A stretch of 64,000 bases of DNA. It comes from Lustribacter sp049512335. Lineage in GTDB: Bacteria; Vulcanimicrobiota; Vulcanimicrobiia; Vulcanimicrobiales; Vulcanimicrobiaceae. Under the pieces are notes generated by a model that was not told where the DNA came from, made no database searches, and was given only the letters and a program-made list of their open reading frames with translations. The stretch is from assembly GCA_049512335.1 (NCBI GenBank), contig JBEKXE010000002.1:1-64000 (forward strand). Direction: 5' to 3'. The translations under genes were made by a program, and so were the position numbers. Of the stretch, positions 8,247-16,710 are shown piece by piece (the stretch's first letter is position 1; each line of letters starts with the position of its first letter).

Positions 8247-9206
8247 TCAGCCCGACCAGACCAAACTCGCTCCGGACACCTTCGGGATGCCGAAGTATTT
8301 CGTCTGCGCGTCCAAGATCGGCTGCAGCAGGGCCCCGTTGGCCGGGGCGGTGTCGTAGACGGCGCGCGTCAGCGAGGCGATCGTTGCGACGCTCAGGTTC
8401 GTGTACTTGGCGAGAATCGTCGCGGTATCGTCGTTGTGCGCGTTGGCCCACGCGGCGATCTTGAGCGTTGCCGCAGCGAAGCGCCGCCCGGCTTCGCGAT
8501 TTTGGTTCAGCCAGGCGAGCTTGCTGACCCACACCGTTCCGATGAAACGCGGGCCGATCACGGTCATCGTGTCGCCGATGACCCGCACCTTGCCTTTGAG
8601 CGCGGTCGTGAACGGTTCGACCAGCAAGGCCGCATCGATGCGGCCTTGATCGAGCGCCGGGCCGACCGCCGGAAACGGAACTTCGAGCAGCTTCACCGAC
8701 TTCAGGTCGGCGCCGTTGGTGCCGAGCCACGCGAGCAGCGCGAGGTGCGTGAGGTCGCCGAGACCGTTGACGGCGACGGTCTTGCCGTTGAGGTCGGCCG
8801 CCTTCGTGAACGCCGAGTTCGCCGCCACGACGACCACCACCGACTGGCCTTGTCCGCGGTCGTAGATCAGTCCGGGTGCGATGACGCGCTCGTCGATCCC
8901 GTGTGTGTACGCTTGCGCGACCGGCACGACGGTTCCGGTAATGACGTCGAGCGAACCGGCGCTGAGGGCCGCGTTCATCGCTTCGCCGTTGAACATCGGC
9001 TGAAGGTGCACGTCGAGCCCGGCATCGGTGTAGAAGCCTTTGTCCACGCCGTAGAAACCTTCGCCGGTCGCATCGGTCGGCGGAACCCCGACGCGCAGCG
9101 GGATCAGATCGGCGGCGGATGTGCGCGGGGGCAGCGAGCTCACCGCCAGTGCCGCCGCGGTGCCTCCCAGTAACGCGGCCCGTGAAACGGTCGAACGTGG
9201 GTGCAT
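8247..9206 (-). CDS. NitT/TauT-type solute-binding protein
   Basis: A 319-residue periplasmic binding protein with an N-terminal export signal (residues about 1-31, ending SSLPPRTSA) and the two-lobe SsuA/TauA/ThiY-like pattern (GVDKGFYTDAGLDV; GKTVAVNGLGDLTHLALLAWL). A GGAGG ribosome site precedes the ATG. It is closely related to the protein at 15771: both have the segments ADLNGKT.VNGLGD and ALLVEPFTT. No permease or ATPase adjoins it, and it diverges from the unknown gene at 9282. The ligand is likely a small organic acid or heterocycle (inference). Confidence 0.9.
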   Translation of the reverse strand: MHPRSTVSRAALLGGTAAALAVSSLPPRTSAADLIPLRVGVPPTDATGEGFYGVDKGFYTDAGLDVHLQPMFNGEAMNAALSAGSLDVITGTVVPVAQAYTHGIDERVIAPGLIYDRGQGQSVVVVVAANSAFTKAADLNGKTVAVNGLGDLTHLALLAWLGTNGADLKSVKLLEVPFPAVGPALDQGRIDAALLVEPFTTALKGKVRVIGDTMTVIGPRFIGTVWVSKLAWLNQNREAGRRFAAATLKIAAWANAHNDDTATILAKYTNLSVATIASLTRAVYDTAPANGALLQPILDAQTKYFGIPKVSGASLVWSG

Positions 9207-9281
9207 GGGCTACCTCCGTGCCGAGGCAGGTTCGCAGAAACGACCACGGGTCCTCGACCCGGCGGCGTGGAAAGCTCGGCG

Positions 9282-9914
9282 ATGACCGCGACCGTCGATT
9301 TGGATCATGAAAACGTCTTCGCGCAGGCCTGGGCCGACCCGCACAACACGTGCGTCGAGCGGCCGCCGGTCGACGTCAACGCCGTGCTGGCCGAGTACTA
9401 TCATCTGAGCGAGCCGCTGCAGTTCACGCGCACGCAGTTGTGGGACATGGAAGTCCGCAAAGCCTATCGGCCCGACATCTACATCTCGTCGGTCGTGCAA
9501 GAGGGCAGCGCCGCAACGTGGGCCCGGCGCGAGTTGGGCGGCGGGCACGAATCGTTCTACCGCAAATCGATGCAGCGGGGTCGGCTCTCCCCGGGCTACG
9601 GGCTCGTTCTCGAACAGGTGCGCATCAACCCCGATTTCGGCAAGGTTACCTTCATCGGCGCGGCGCAGTTGCCGGGTCCCGACGGCGAGACGCTGGTGGC
9701 GGGAACGAACCAGCCGCTGTTTCACGTCGAGCACGTCGCAACCGGCGCGGAAACGCATCCGATGAACGAATGGCGTCTGGTCCACTTGACCGGCGAGCCC
9801 AATCAAGAACTGATCGACCGGTTCAAGAAATCGGAGAGCGTCTACCTACCGCAGTTCATTGAAGTCTACATCCGCGAAGTTCTCAAGATCCAACTGACGC
9901 GCAAGCCGGCCTAG
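9282..9914 (+). CDS. Unrecognised soluble protein
   Basis: I cannot assign this 210-residue protein to a family. It has no signal peptide. A beta-rich middle (KVTFIGAAQLPGPDGETLVAG, residues about 120-140) is followed by HVEHVATGAETHPMNEW and an amphipathic C-terminal helix (QFIEVYIREVLKIQL). Several His and Glu residues in the HVEHVATG region could bind metal. ATG 9282, preceded by GGAAAG, is preferred to the longer in-frame ATG at 9201. It is divergent from one binding protein and convergent, with 4 bp overlap, on another. A catabolic accessory role is only a guess. Confidence 0.65.
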   Translation: MTATVDLDHENVFAQAWADPHNTCVERPPVDVNAVLAEYYHLSEPLQFTRTQLWDMEVRKAYRPDIYISSVVQEGSAATWARRELGGGHESFYRKSMQRGRLSPGYGLVLEQVRINPDFGKVTFIGAAQLPGPDGETLVAGTNQPLFHVEHVATGAETHPMNEWRLVHLTGEPNQELIDRFKKSESVYLPQFIEVYIREVLKIQLTRKPA

Positions 9915-10861
9915 AGAAAGCCGCGCTCACGCCAGGCGCGCTCGGCGGCGGGATGGAGCGGCACGTCGTACGGCGCGTCCGCGGCGTTGCGGCACATGCG
10001 CGCGAGCGTCAGCGGGCCGTCCTCTTGCCAGGGAATGCGCTCGGCGCAGGCGGCCAGCGCCGTGCAGATTTGCGTGACGTCGGCATCGGGCAGCTCGGCG
10101 TGCACGAACAGCGGCCAGCCGCTGAAGTCGCAGGTCAGCACGTCGTGTGCGAGCTTCGGATACCGTGCTCGCGAGATCGTTGCGCGCCGGTAACCGCGCG
10201 TTTCGAGTTGCACCACGGTGGGCTCGGCGAGCGGGAGGATCGTCATCCCCGCGTCGAGCGCCGCGCCGATCCACGAATCGGCGCCCTCTTCGAAGAGCGC
10301 GTCGAGCGAGCCGTCGGCGAACGCGCGAAACTTCGGCGCCGCCGGGTCGGGCGCGCTGCCTTCGTAGTGAAACTCACCGCCCCACGCCGCGATGTCCTCG
10401 CGGCTGAACCCGCTCGCGCGCATGATGTCGTCGAGCATGAAGTGCAGCGAATGCGCGCGGTCTCCGCGCACGCCGATGCGTAGCGCCGGCCGTTTGGCGG
10501 CGATCTCCTCGAAACTCCGCAAACCCGTGCGCGGGTTGACGGCGAACACGTACTGGTCGGCCGAGGGGATCACGGCGATCGTGCGCAGCGGCAGCGCCGC
10601 TTCAAACGGACCCGTTCCGCGGTACGCGAGGGTCAGCGTCGCCGACGGGTTGACGATCGCCAGCGACACCTTGCGCTCCGCGACGGCGCGAATCCCGACG
10701 ATCGTGCTCGAGCCGAACAGCGCGATCTCGTGGCCGCCGCCAAGGTCGACGACGGCCGTGGCTTGGCGCACCGGCGACGGCGCCCGTGACGCGAGCGTCA
10801 TCTCGGCTGCCATCTCGAGCACCAGCAGCGAGCGCGTCTGCGGCGGAATGACGTGCGTCAC
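9911..10861 (-). CDS. TAXI/PBP2-type binding-fold protein lacking a signal peptide
   Basis: A 316-residue protein resembling TRAP-associated TAXI receptors or type-2 periplasmic-binding proteins. Typical are SLAIVNPSATLTLAY (residues about 88-102), LRTIAVIPSADQYVFAV, and RIGVRGDRAHSLHFMLDDIMRASGF. The N-terminus (MTHVIPPQTRSLLVLEMAAEM) has no hydrophobic export signal, so it may act in the cytoplasm as a binding-fold enzyme or sensor. It is the last gene of a six-gene minus operon and overlaps the haem-oxygenase-fold gene by 4 bp. No TRAP membrane components are near. Confidence 0.7.
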   Translation of the reverse strand: MTHVIPPQTRSLLVLEMAAEMTLASRAPSPVRQATAVVDLGGGHEIALFGSSTIVGIRAVAERKVSLAIVNPSATLTLAYRGTGPFEAALPLRTIAVIPSADQYVFAVNPRTGLRSFEEIAAKRPALRIGVRGDRAHSLHFMLDDIMRASGFSREDIAAWGGEFHYEGSAPDPAAPKFRAFADGSLDALFEEGADSWIGAALDAGMTILPLAEPTVVQLETRGYRRATISRARYPKLAHDVLTCDFSGWPLFVHAELPDADVTQICTALAACAERIPWQEDGPLTLARMCRNAADAPYDVPLHPAAERAWRERGFL

Positions 10862-11613
10862 GGCGCCACGGAGCGCTTCGTCAGCTCGATCGCTTTCAGC
10901 CCGATCTGGTCGTACTGGTACTTGTGCACCAGGATCGCTTCGCGCAGTGCCGCCGCCGCACGTTCCTGTTCCTCGGCGGTGTGCGCGTAACGAGCCAACA
11001 GATCGAGTGCCGCCTCGCCGTGTCCGGGACCGTCGTCGCCGTCACCGTGATCGGCGTGCTCCGCCGCCGACCAGTGCGACATCGCGGTCTTCTCGAGGCC
11101 CAGCTTGGCCCACGGTTTGGACGAGTTCCCCGGGATCTGGCCGTAGCGTGCCGCGAGCGGCGCGTTGGTGAGCATCTCGAACACGCCGATCGCGGCGAAC
11201 GCCTCGAGCCACGTCGTCGTGCGCGAGACGTTGTCGAAATAGTGCAACGCCATCGTGGTCACGATCAGTGGAACGTACTCGCGAATCTGCTGCTCGCTCG
11301 CACCGAGCGCTTTCGCAAACACCCACATGCTCTCGTTGTGACCGACCTCGATCGTCGGGTCCCGGACTTCCTCCACGAACATGTTCTCGATCATGTATGC
11401 GCGCGCTTCGATGAACGGGCAGTTCGCGACGATGTTGCCGAACCAGCGCGGAAAGCGGTCGGTGAACTGGCAGTGCTCGAGCGCGAACAGCAGCGCGCCT
11501 TCGCGCGACATGTATTCGCGCTGAAAGAGATAGAGTGCCGGCGGCTGCGCCCAGTAGGTCTCGCCGACCATGGAGCGGATGTACTCTTTGTACGCCTCGA
11601 TATCGCGCTTCAT
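10858..11613 (-). CDS. TenA/PqqC-like iron-containing redox enzyme (haem-oxygenase-like fold)
   Basis: A 251-residue helical protein of the haem-oxygenase-like metal-dependent oxidase group (PqqC, TenA, CADD relatives). Candidate metal ligands lie in LEHCQFTDRF (about 45-55), MIENMFVEEV and EVGHNESMWVF (about 89-99), and in MALHYFDNVS near residue 120. A loop near residues 185-205 rich in His, Asp and Gly (ADHGDGDDGPGHG) is unusual. It would carry out an O2-dependent modification or cleavage of a small molecule, substrate unknown. It sits between an SDR and the TAXI-like gene in a catabolic operon. Confidence 0.7.
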   Translation of the reverse strand: MKRDIEAYKEYIRSMVGETYWAQPPALYLFQREYMSREGALLFALEHCQFTDRFPRWFGNIVANCPFIEARAYMIENMFVEEVRDPTIEVGHNESMWVFAKALGASEQQIREYVPLIVTTMALHYFDNVSRTTTWLEAFAAIGVFEMLTNAPLAARYGQIPGNSSKPWAKLGLEKTAMSHWSAAEHADHGDGDDGPGHGEAALDLLARYAHTAEEQERAAAALREAILVHKYQYDQIGLKAIELTKRSVAP

Positions 11614-11634
11614 CGCACCCCTCGCTTTCCGTGT

Positions 11635-12390
11635 TCAGGCATTCGGCCCTGGTCGCGGCGGCCGCACGCGCCCCGCGGTCGCGCCGCCGTCGATGACGAT
11701 CACGCTGCCGGTGACGTAGCCGGCCGCATCGGAGACGAGATACGCGACGAGGCCGGCCACGTCGTCGGGCCGGCCGAAGCGTCCGATCGGGATGTGCTCC
11801 GGCAGCAGGCCGCCGGCGGCGTCCGCATCCGCCGGGATCGAGCCGGCGCAGATGCAGTTCGCGCGCACGCCGTACGCCCCGGCCTCGAGCGCGGTCACGC
11901 GCGTGATCATCGCGATCGCCGCCTTCGATGCGGCGTAGGCCGCGCCGCCCGCATAGGGCGCGATGCCGCTGATCGAGCCCATGTTGACGATCGCGCCGCC
12001 GCCTTGGCGGCGCATGTGCGGCAGCGCCAGTTGCGTGCACAGCAGCGTGCCCTCGACGTTGATGCGAAACGTCTCGCGCCACGTCTCCAGCGCGTGCGTT
12101 TCGATCGCTTCGAACGGCACGACGCCGGCGTTGTTGCACAGTACGTCGAGCCGGCCAAATGCTGCGAGCGCGGCGGCGACGCCGAGCCGCGCGCCGGCAT
12201 CGGTGCCGACGTCGCCGGTAAGGAAACGAACGTCGCCGCCGGGCGGCGTGCCGGCAGCCGCCTGCGCGCAGGCCTCGGCGTCGCGATCGACGGCGATCAC
12301 GGCCAGACCGTCGCTCGCCAGCCGGCGCACGATCTGCAAGCCGATGTTGCGGGCGCCCCCGGTTACCAGCGCTACGCGCCGCGCGTCCAC
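11635..12390 (-). CDS. Short-chain dehydrogenase/reductase (SDR)
   Basis: A 251-residue classical SDR. It has the cofactor motif TGGARNIG (residues about 10-17), the NNAG motif (CNNAGVV), an active-site Ser in MGSISGIAPYAGG, YAASK catalytic Tyr and Lys, and a C-terminal YVTGSVIVIDGG. The NAD-binding acidic residue after beta 2 (VDRDAEA) suggests NAD preference. It starts two bases before the enolase-superfamily gene ends, within the six-gene minus operon. It probably oxidises a hydroxy-acid or sugar-acid intermediate (inference). Confidence 0.92.
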   Translation of the reverse strand: MDARRVALVTGGARNIGLQIVRRLASDGLAVIAVDRDAEACAQAAAGTPPGGDVRFLTGDVGTDAGARLGVAAALAAFGRLDVLCNNAGVVPFEAIETHALETWRETFRINVEGTLLCTQLALPHMRRQGGGAIVNMGSISGIAPYAGGAAYAASKAAIAMITRVTALEAGAYGVRANCICAGSIPADADAAGGLLPEHIPIGRFGRPDDVAGLVAYLVSDAAGYVTGSVIVIDGGATAGRVRPPRPGPNA

Positions 12391-12391
12391 G

Positions 12392-13495
12392 TCAGCCGTT
12401 GGCCCGGTAACGCTCGAGCTTCGTCGCGTCGATCGACGCGCCGAAGCCGGGCCGGTCGGGGACGGCGATCGCGCCGTCGACCACGGCCAACGGTTCGGCG
12501 AGCACGTCGCCGGCGAGCCGTTCGAAGAACTGGATCTCGCTCGGCCACGCCGCCAAGGACGGGATCGACGCGCGCACGTGCAGGCGAGCCAGCGCGCCGA
12601 TGCCGGCTTCGAGATCGGTGCCGACGATCGCGGGCAGCCCGGCCGCCTCGCACGACGCGACGATCTTCAGGGTCTCGGTCACGCCGGTGCGCCGCAAGTG
12701 CAGGCTCAGCGCGCCTACCGCCTGTAACTCGATGTAGCGTTGCGCTGTGGCCAGCGAATCGATCGGAATCTCGCCCAGGATCGGGATCGGCAATTCGCGG
12801 CTCAGCAGCGCCAGGCGTTCGGCCGGGAGGCTGCACGGGTCCTCGATAAATGCGAGGCCGTATGCGGCCAGCTGCGGCAGCAGCGCACGCGCCTCGCCCT
12901 CCGAGTATGCATGGTTGGCATCGGCGTAGATGAGGATGTCGTCGCCGACCGCCGCGCGGATGTCGCGGATCAGGTATACGTCGTCGATCGAGTGGCGCCA
13001 TAGCTTGACCTTGAGTGCGCGAATGCCCCGCGCGACCGTGCGCTCCGCGTCCTCGAGCATCGCGGCGGCCGTATCGCCGAAGAGGATAGCGGTGACGGGC
13101 ACGGGCGCGGGCGGGCTGCCGCCCAGCAAACGCCAGACCGGCGCTCCGAAGATCCGGCCACGCAGATCCCACAGCGCGGTGTCGATCAGCGCTTTGGCGA
13201 TCGCGCCGCCGCGCACGCGTTCGAGCGCCGCGAGCACGCCGCTGTGATCGAGCGGATCGGCGCCTGCAAGCAGCGGCCGGAAGAAGCGGTCGAACTGGGC
13301 CGCCAGAACGACCGGATCGCTGTCCGGGACGTTCGGTATCCCCGTCACCTCCGCGATGCCCACCGCGCCGTCGCGCGTCGTCAAGCGCAAGAGCGCGTAC
13401 GTTCCGCCCGCGCCTTGCGACGAGCGGAACTGCACCTTCGACTGATAGGGGAGATCGAGCGCGAACAGCTCGACGCGAGCGAGCGCGTCGCTCAA
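12392..13495 (-). CDS. Enolase-superfamily enzyme (muconate lactonizing / mandelate racemase type)
   Basis: A 367-residue enzyme with an N-terminal capping domain and a C-terminal barrel. Seen are the KxK motif (ALKVKLW, about residue 165), metal ligands in YADANHAY (Asp), FIEDPC (Glu) and ILGEIPID (Glu), and a LHLRRTG segment in place of the usual second lysine motif. Members abstract the proton alpha to a carboxylate to give racemases, dehydratases or cycloisomerases. The altered second acid/base side makes the exact reaction uncertain. It starts at TTG, three bases after the stop of the Leu/Ile/Val-type binding protein. Confidence 0.88.
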   Translation of the reverse strand: MSDALARVELFALDLPYQSKVQFRSSQGAGGTYALLRLTTRDGAVGIAEVTGIPNVPDSDPVVLAAQFDRFFRPLLAGADPLDHSGVLAALERVRGGAIAKALIDTALWDLRGRIFGAPVWRLLGGSPPAPVPVTAILFGDTAAAMLEDAERTVARGIRALKVKLWRHSIDDVYLIRDIRAAVGDDILIYADANHAYSEGEARALLPQLAAYGLAFIEDPCSLPAERLALLSRELPIPILGEIPIDSLATAQRYIELQAVGALSLHLRRTGVTETLKIVASCEAAGLPAIVGTDLEAGIGALARLHVRASIPSLAAWPSEIQFFERLAGDVLAEPLAVVDGAIAVPDRPGFGASIDATKLERYRANG

Positions 13496-13498
13496 GGG

Positions 13499-14608
13499 CT
13501 AGTTGACGAGAACGAGCTGGCCGTTCCGCATTTGGCGCAGCCGGTTGCTCAGCGGAACGCTGTAGTGGTCGGGATCCATCGTGATCGTGCCGCCGAAGAT
13601 GCTCGGCACGCCCTTGAGCACCGCGAGCTGTTTGGCGATCGCTTCACCGTTGTACGCGCCGTGTTGGATCGCCGCCGCGAGCATCAGCACTTCTTCGTAG
13701 AGCTCGGCGCCGTAGACGGCCGGCATGCGGCCGGTCTTGGCTTGGAATTCGGTGATGAACTGCTTGCCCGCAACCGGGTCGATCTGCACGCCGGCCATGA
13801 TCAGACCGTCGAGATAACTCCCCACGCCCTCTTTCCAGCCCGGTTCGTAGAGAAACGTGCCGGGCAGGAAGATCTGCGCGTTCACGCCGGCTTCACGCAC
13901 CTGGCGGATCAGCACCGTGCCGTCGAGCCCGCCGGGCGACGCGACGATCACGCCGTCGGGGTTGAACTCCTTGGCCCGCGCGACGACGCCGCGGTAGTCG
14001 GTCTCGCCCGAGTTGAAGGTCGCCTCATCGTAGGTGACGCCCGACGCTGCCGACGCGGCTTTGTAGGCGCTCGAGAAGATCGCGCCGAGCGCGTTGTTCG
14101 GGATGAACGCGTAGACGCGCTTGATGCCGTGTTTCTTCCAATAATCGCCGAAGAGTCCGGCGGTCGCCGTCACGGTTTCGGCGTGCGAGAACGTGTAGGG
14201 CGACCGGCTCATCAAGCCCGGCGTCTGGATCGAACCCAGAATCGGAACCTTGAGTTCCTCGGCCAGCGGAATCTGCGCCGACACCACGTTGGTGTAGAAC
14301 GTCAGGATCGCTTGTACGCCGTCGACCTGCACGAGCTTGCGCATCGCGGCCAAACCGCCGGGCGGCGTTCCGAGCGAATCTTCGGTGAGCAGTTGCAGCG
14401 GATGACCGTTCACGCCGCCCTTGGCGTTGATGTTGGCGACCGCGATCTCGGCCGCCGGAACGTAATCCTGGCCGGAGCTCGCCAGCGGGCCCGTGAGTGG
14501 TAACGTCAGCCCGATCTTGTACGCTTGCGCCTGCGCCGACGCGGCGGTGCCCGAGAGCGCGAGCAGGCCGGCCATGAGGACGGCGACGCGCGTGCGATCG
14601 AGCCTCAT
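13499..14608 (-). CDS. Leu/Ile/Val-type (type 1) ABC solute-binding protein
   Basis: A 369-residue protein with a signal peptide (MRLDRTRVAVLMAGLLALS, cleavage near ASAQA). It has the type-1 periplasmic binding fold of the LivJ/branched-chain family: IGLTLPLTGPLASSGQD, GGVNGHPLQLLTEDS, and VVSAQIPLAEELKVPILGS. The ATG at 14608 overlaps the stop of the BNR-repeat gene (ATGA). The frame is open further upstream, but only this start gives a signal peptide. No livHMGF genes are present. The ligand is likely an aromatic acid or amino-acid-like compound (inference). Confidence 0.92.
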   Translation of the reverse strand: MRLDRTRVAVLMAGLLALSGTAASAQAQAYKIGLTLPLTGPLASSGQDYVPAAEIAVANINAKGGVNGHPLQLLTEDSLGTPPGGLAAMRKLVQVDGVQAILTFYTNVVSAQIPLAEELKVPILGSIQTPGLMSRSPYTFSHAETVTATAGLFGDYWKKHGIKRVYAFIPNNALGAIFSSAYKAASAASGVTYDEATFNSGETDYRGVVARAKEFNPDGVIVASPGGLDGTVLIRQVREAGVNAQIFLPGTFLYEPGWKEGVGSYLDGLIMAGVQIDPVAGKQFITEFQAKTGRMPAVYGAELYEEVLMLAAAIQHGAYNGEAIAKQLAVLKGVPSIFGGTITMDPDHYSVPLSNRLRQMRNGQLVLVN

Positions 14609-15669
14609 GCCGGTGCCACCCACGCGGTCAACACGGCCGGCAATTCGGGCAGCACGGGTTCCCACGTTTCGCCCGTGTCGTGCGATACATAGAACGCTCC
14701 TTCACCGGTCGCTTTGGTGTTGACGAAGTAACCGCGCGCGCCGTTGCCCAGGCCGCAGAACAGCGTCTGGTGATCGCTCGGATGGTTGGCGAGCACCCAC
14801 GGCACCCATTTCTCGAAAGCGCGCACGACGCGCCACGCATCACCCCCGTCGTCGCTCACCAGGATGTGACCGTCGGGGTTGGTTTGGTCGAGGCCCCACA
14901 CGCCCGGCGAGCCGCGCGAGCCGCACACGACCATCCGCGGATGTCCGCCGTGCTGCAAAAACTCCCATTCGTGCGAGTAGCACCAGGCGGGCTTGTCGGC
15001 CCACGGCATGCCGTGCTCGACGCGGTACCAGTGTGCACCGCGATCGTCGGTGCGGTAGAAGCCTTGTGCCGACGACACGTAGTAGCGGTCCTTGCTGCCG
15101 GGGTAGTTCGCGATCATGTGCATGTCGACGTATTGGATGCCGTTGCTGCGATCGTGCCACGTCGTACCGCGGTCGTTGCTGAGCAGTACGCCGCCGTGCT
15201 CGAGCAGCACGAAGATCTGGTTTGCATCCTCGGGATGCACGTGGACGTGCCGCAGATGCGGCTCTTCTTTCCCGCGGTACGGCGGCGGGACGTCCCATTT
15301 CTTCTTTACCTCGGGCGGAAAGTCGAGGATGCCGTCGAGCGGCTCCCACGTCGTCCCCTCGTCGGTGCTGCGCATCAGCCGCACCGGGCCCATGCCGGCG
15401 TAGACGACGCGCTGGTCGTGCGGATCGATCGTGAACGTCCGTACGTCACCGCTCAAGACCTTCTCCCACGTCTTGCCGGCATCGCGCGAGCGATAGCCGC
15501 CGTCGAAAGCCACCGCGGCGAAGACGACCTCCGGTTTGCCCGGAATCCCCTTGAGATCCTCGAGCGTCCCGTCCTCGAAAAACGTGCCGACGGTGTGCGG
15601 CGCGCTGCCGTTGGATTCGAGGACGCGCATGCCGCGGTTGTGCCCGAGGTAGTAGCGCAGTTTCTCCAC
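14605..15669 (-). CDS. BNR/sialidase-like beta-propeller protein (exo-alpha-sialidase-like repeats)
   Basis: A 354-residue protein built of repeated propeller blades with Asp-box-like motifs: YRSRDAGKTWE, MRSTDEGTTWE, LLSNDRGTTWH, YRTDDRGAHWY, LVSDDGGDAW and YVSHDTGETWE. These are the S-x-D-x-G-x-T-W signatures of BNR/YVTN-type proteins. No signal peptide is seen with the GTG start at 15669, which has a good GGAGG ribosome site. Enzymatic sialidase residues cannot be recognised. It heads the six-gene minus operon. A catalytic role as a lactonase or lyase, or a binding scaffold, is possible but unproven. Confidence 0.8.
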   Translation of the reverse strand: MEKLRYYLGHNRGMRVLESNGSAPHTVGTFFEDGTLEDLKGIPGKPEVVFAAVAFDGGYRSRDAGKTWEKVLSGDVRTFTIDPHDQRVVYAGMGPVRLMRSTDEGTTWEPLDGILDFPPEVKKKWDVPPPYRGKEEPHLRHVHVHPEDANQIFVLLEHGGVLLSNDRGTTWHDRSNGIQYVDMHMIANYPGSKDRYYVSSAQGFYRTDDRGAHWYRVEHGMPWADKPAWCYSHEWEFLQHGGHPRMVVCGSRGSPGVWGLDQTNPDGHILVSDDGGDAWRVVRAFEKWVPWVLANHPSDHQTLFCGLGNGARGYFVNTKATGEGAFYVSHDTGETWEPVLPELPAVLTAWVAPA

Positions 15670-15770
15670 GTTGTCGTTCCTCCCGGGGCGGTCGAACAAG
15701 AACGGTAGAGTTCTAACGAGGAGTCCGGTCTCCCCTACTGCTAAATCTGAACGCTGCAAAGGAGAACCCG

Positions 15771-16709
15771 ATGGCCTCATACACACGTGCCTCGATTCTC
15801 ACCGGTCTGGCCGCGGCGGCCGCAGTTCCCATGGTCGCGCGCGGCGCGGACCCGGCCGTGATCCGGGTCGGTTCGGCGGCCACCGACGCGACCGCCCAAC
15901 ATTTTTACGCGCACGATCTCGGCTACTTCGCGGCGGCCGGCTTGAGCGAACAGATCACGACGTTACGCAACGTCACCGAAATGACCGCCGGCGTGATCGG
16001 CGGTTCGCTCGACGTGATCGCCGGCAGCCTCGTGCCGATCGCGCAGGCGCACAATCACGGGAATGATCTGCGCGTGATCGCGTTGGGCAACGTATACACG
16101 GGGCCGCCGCCTCAGGGCGTGGTCGTGGCGGCACAGAACTCCCCGATTCGCACCGGCGCCGACCTGAACGGTAAGACCATCTCGGTCAACGGGCTCGGTG
16201 ATTTTTCTCAAGTGACCATCGAAGCGTGGATCGACGCCAACGGCGGGGACTCGAAGAGCGTGAAGCTGCTCGAACTGCCGTTCGGCGGCGTCGCCGCGGC
16301 GCTCGCACAGGGCCGCATCGATGCCGCGCTGCTGGTCGAGCCGTTCACGACGATGGCCAAGGGGCAGGTGAAGATCATCGGCGACGCGCTGGCGCCGGTC
16401 GGCAAGCACTTCATGGTCACGGGCTGGTACGCCAAGGAAGATTGGCTGAACGCGAACCGCGATACCGCACGCCGGTTCATCGACGTGATGCTGAAGACCG
16501 CGAAATGGGCCAATGCCAATCACGACGCGTCGGCGGCGATCCTCGCGCGCTACAGCCCGGTCCCGGTCGACGTGATCCGGGCCAGTCCGCGCGCCGTGTA
16601 CGGCGACGTCCCCGTCACGCCCGATTGGCTGCAGCCCGTGCTCGATTATTCGACCAAGTACATCGGGCTCGACAAAACGTCCGGCGCATCGCTGATCTGG
16701 CGGCCCTAG
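15771..16709 (+). CDS. NitT/TauT-type solute-binding protein
   Basis: A 312-residue exported binding protein. It has a short signal peptide (MASYTRASILTGLAAAAAVP, cleavage near ARGA), then HFYAHDLGYFAAAGL, a loop EMTAGVIGGSLDVIAGS, and ADLNGKTISVNGLGDFSQVT. It is clearly paralogous to the protein at 8247. An AAAGGAG ribosome site lies ahead of the ATG. The gene is divergent from the BNR-repeat operon and followed one base later by the dienelactone hydrolase gene, so the pair is probably one transcript. This suggests that an ester, lactone or dienelactone-forming compound is the ligand (inference). Confidence 0.9.
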   Translation: MASYTRASILTGLAAAAAVPMVARGADPAVIRVGSAATDATAQHFYAHDLGYFAAAGLSEQITTLRNVTEMTAGVIGGSLDVIAGSLVPIAQAHNHGNDLRVIALGNVYTGPPPQGVVVAAQNSPIRTGADLNGKTISVNGLGDFSQVTIEAWIDANGGDSKSVKLLELPFGGVAAALAQGRIDAALLVEPFTTMAKGQVKIIGDALAPVGKHFMVTGWYAKEDWLNANRDTARRFIDVMLKTAKWANANHDASAAILARYSPVPVDVIRASPRAVYGDVPVTPDWLQPVLDYSTKYIGLDKTSGASLIWRP

Positions 16710-16710
16710 C

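Noticed and set aside
16090..16099. CGTATACACG resembling the palindrome at 2264
   Set aside because: It is inside the coding sequence of a binding protein and does not form the full TGTATACA palindrome.
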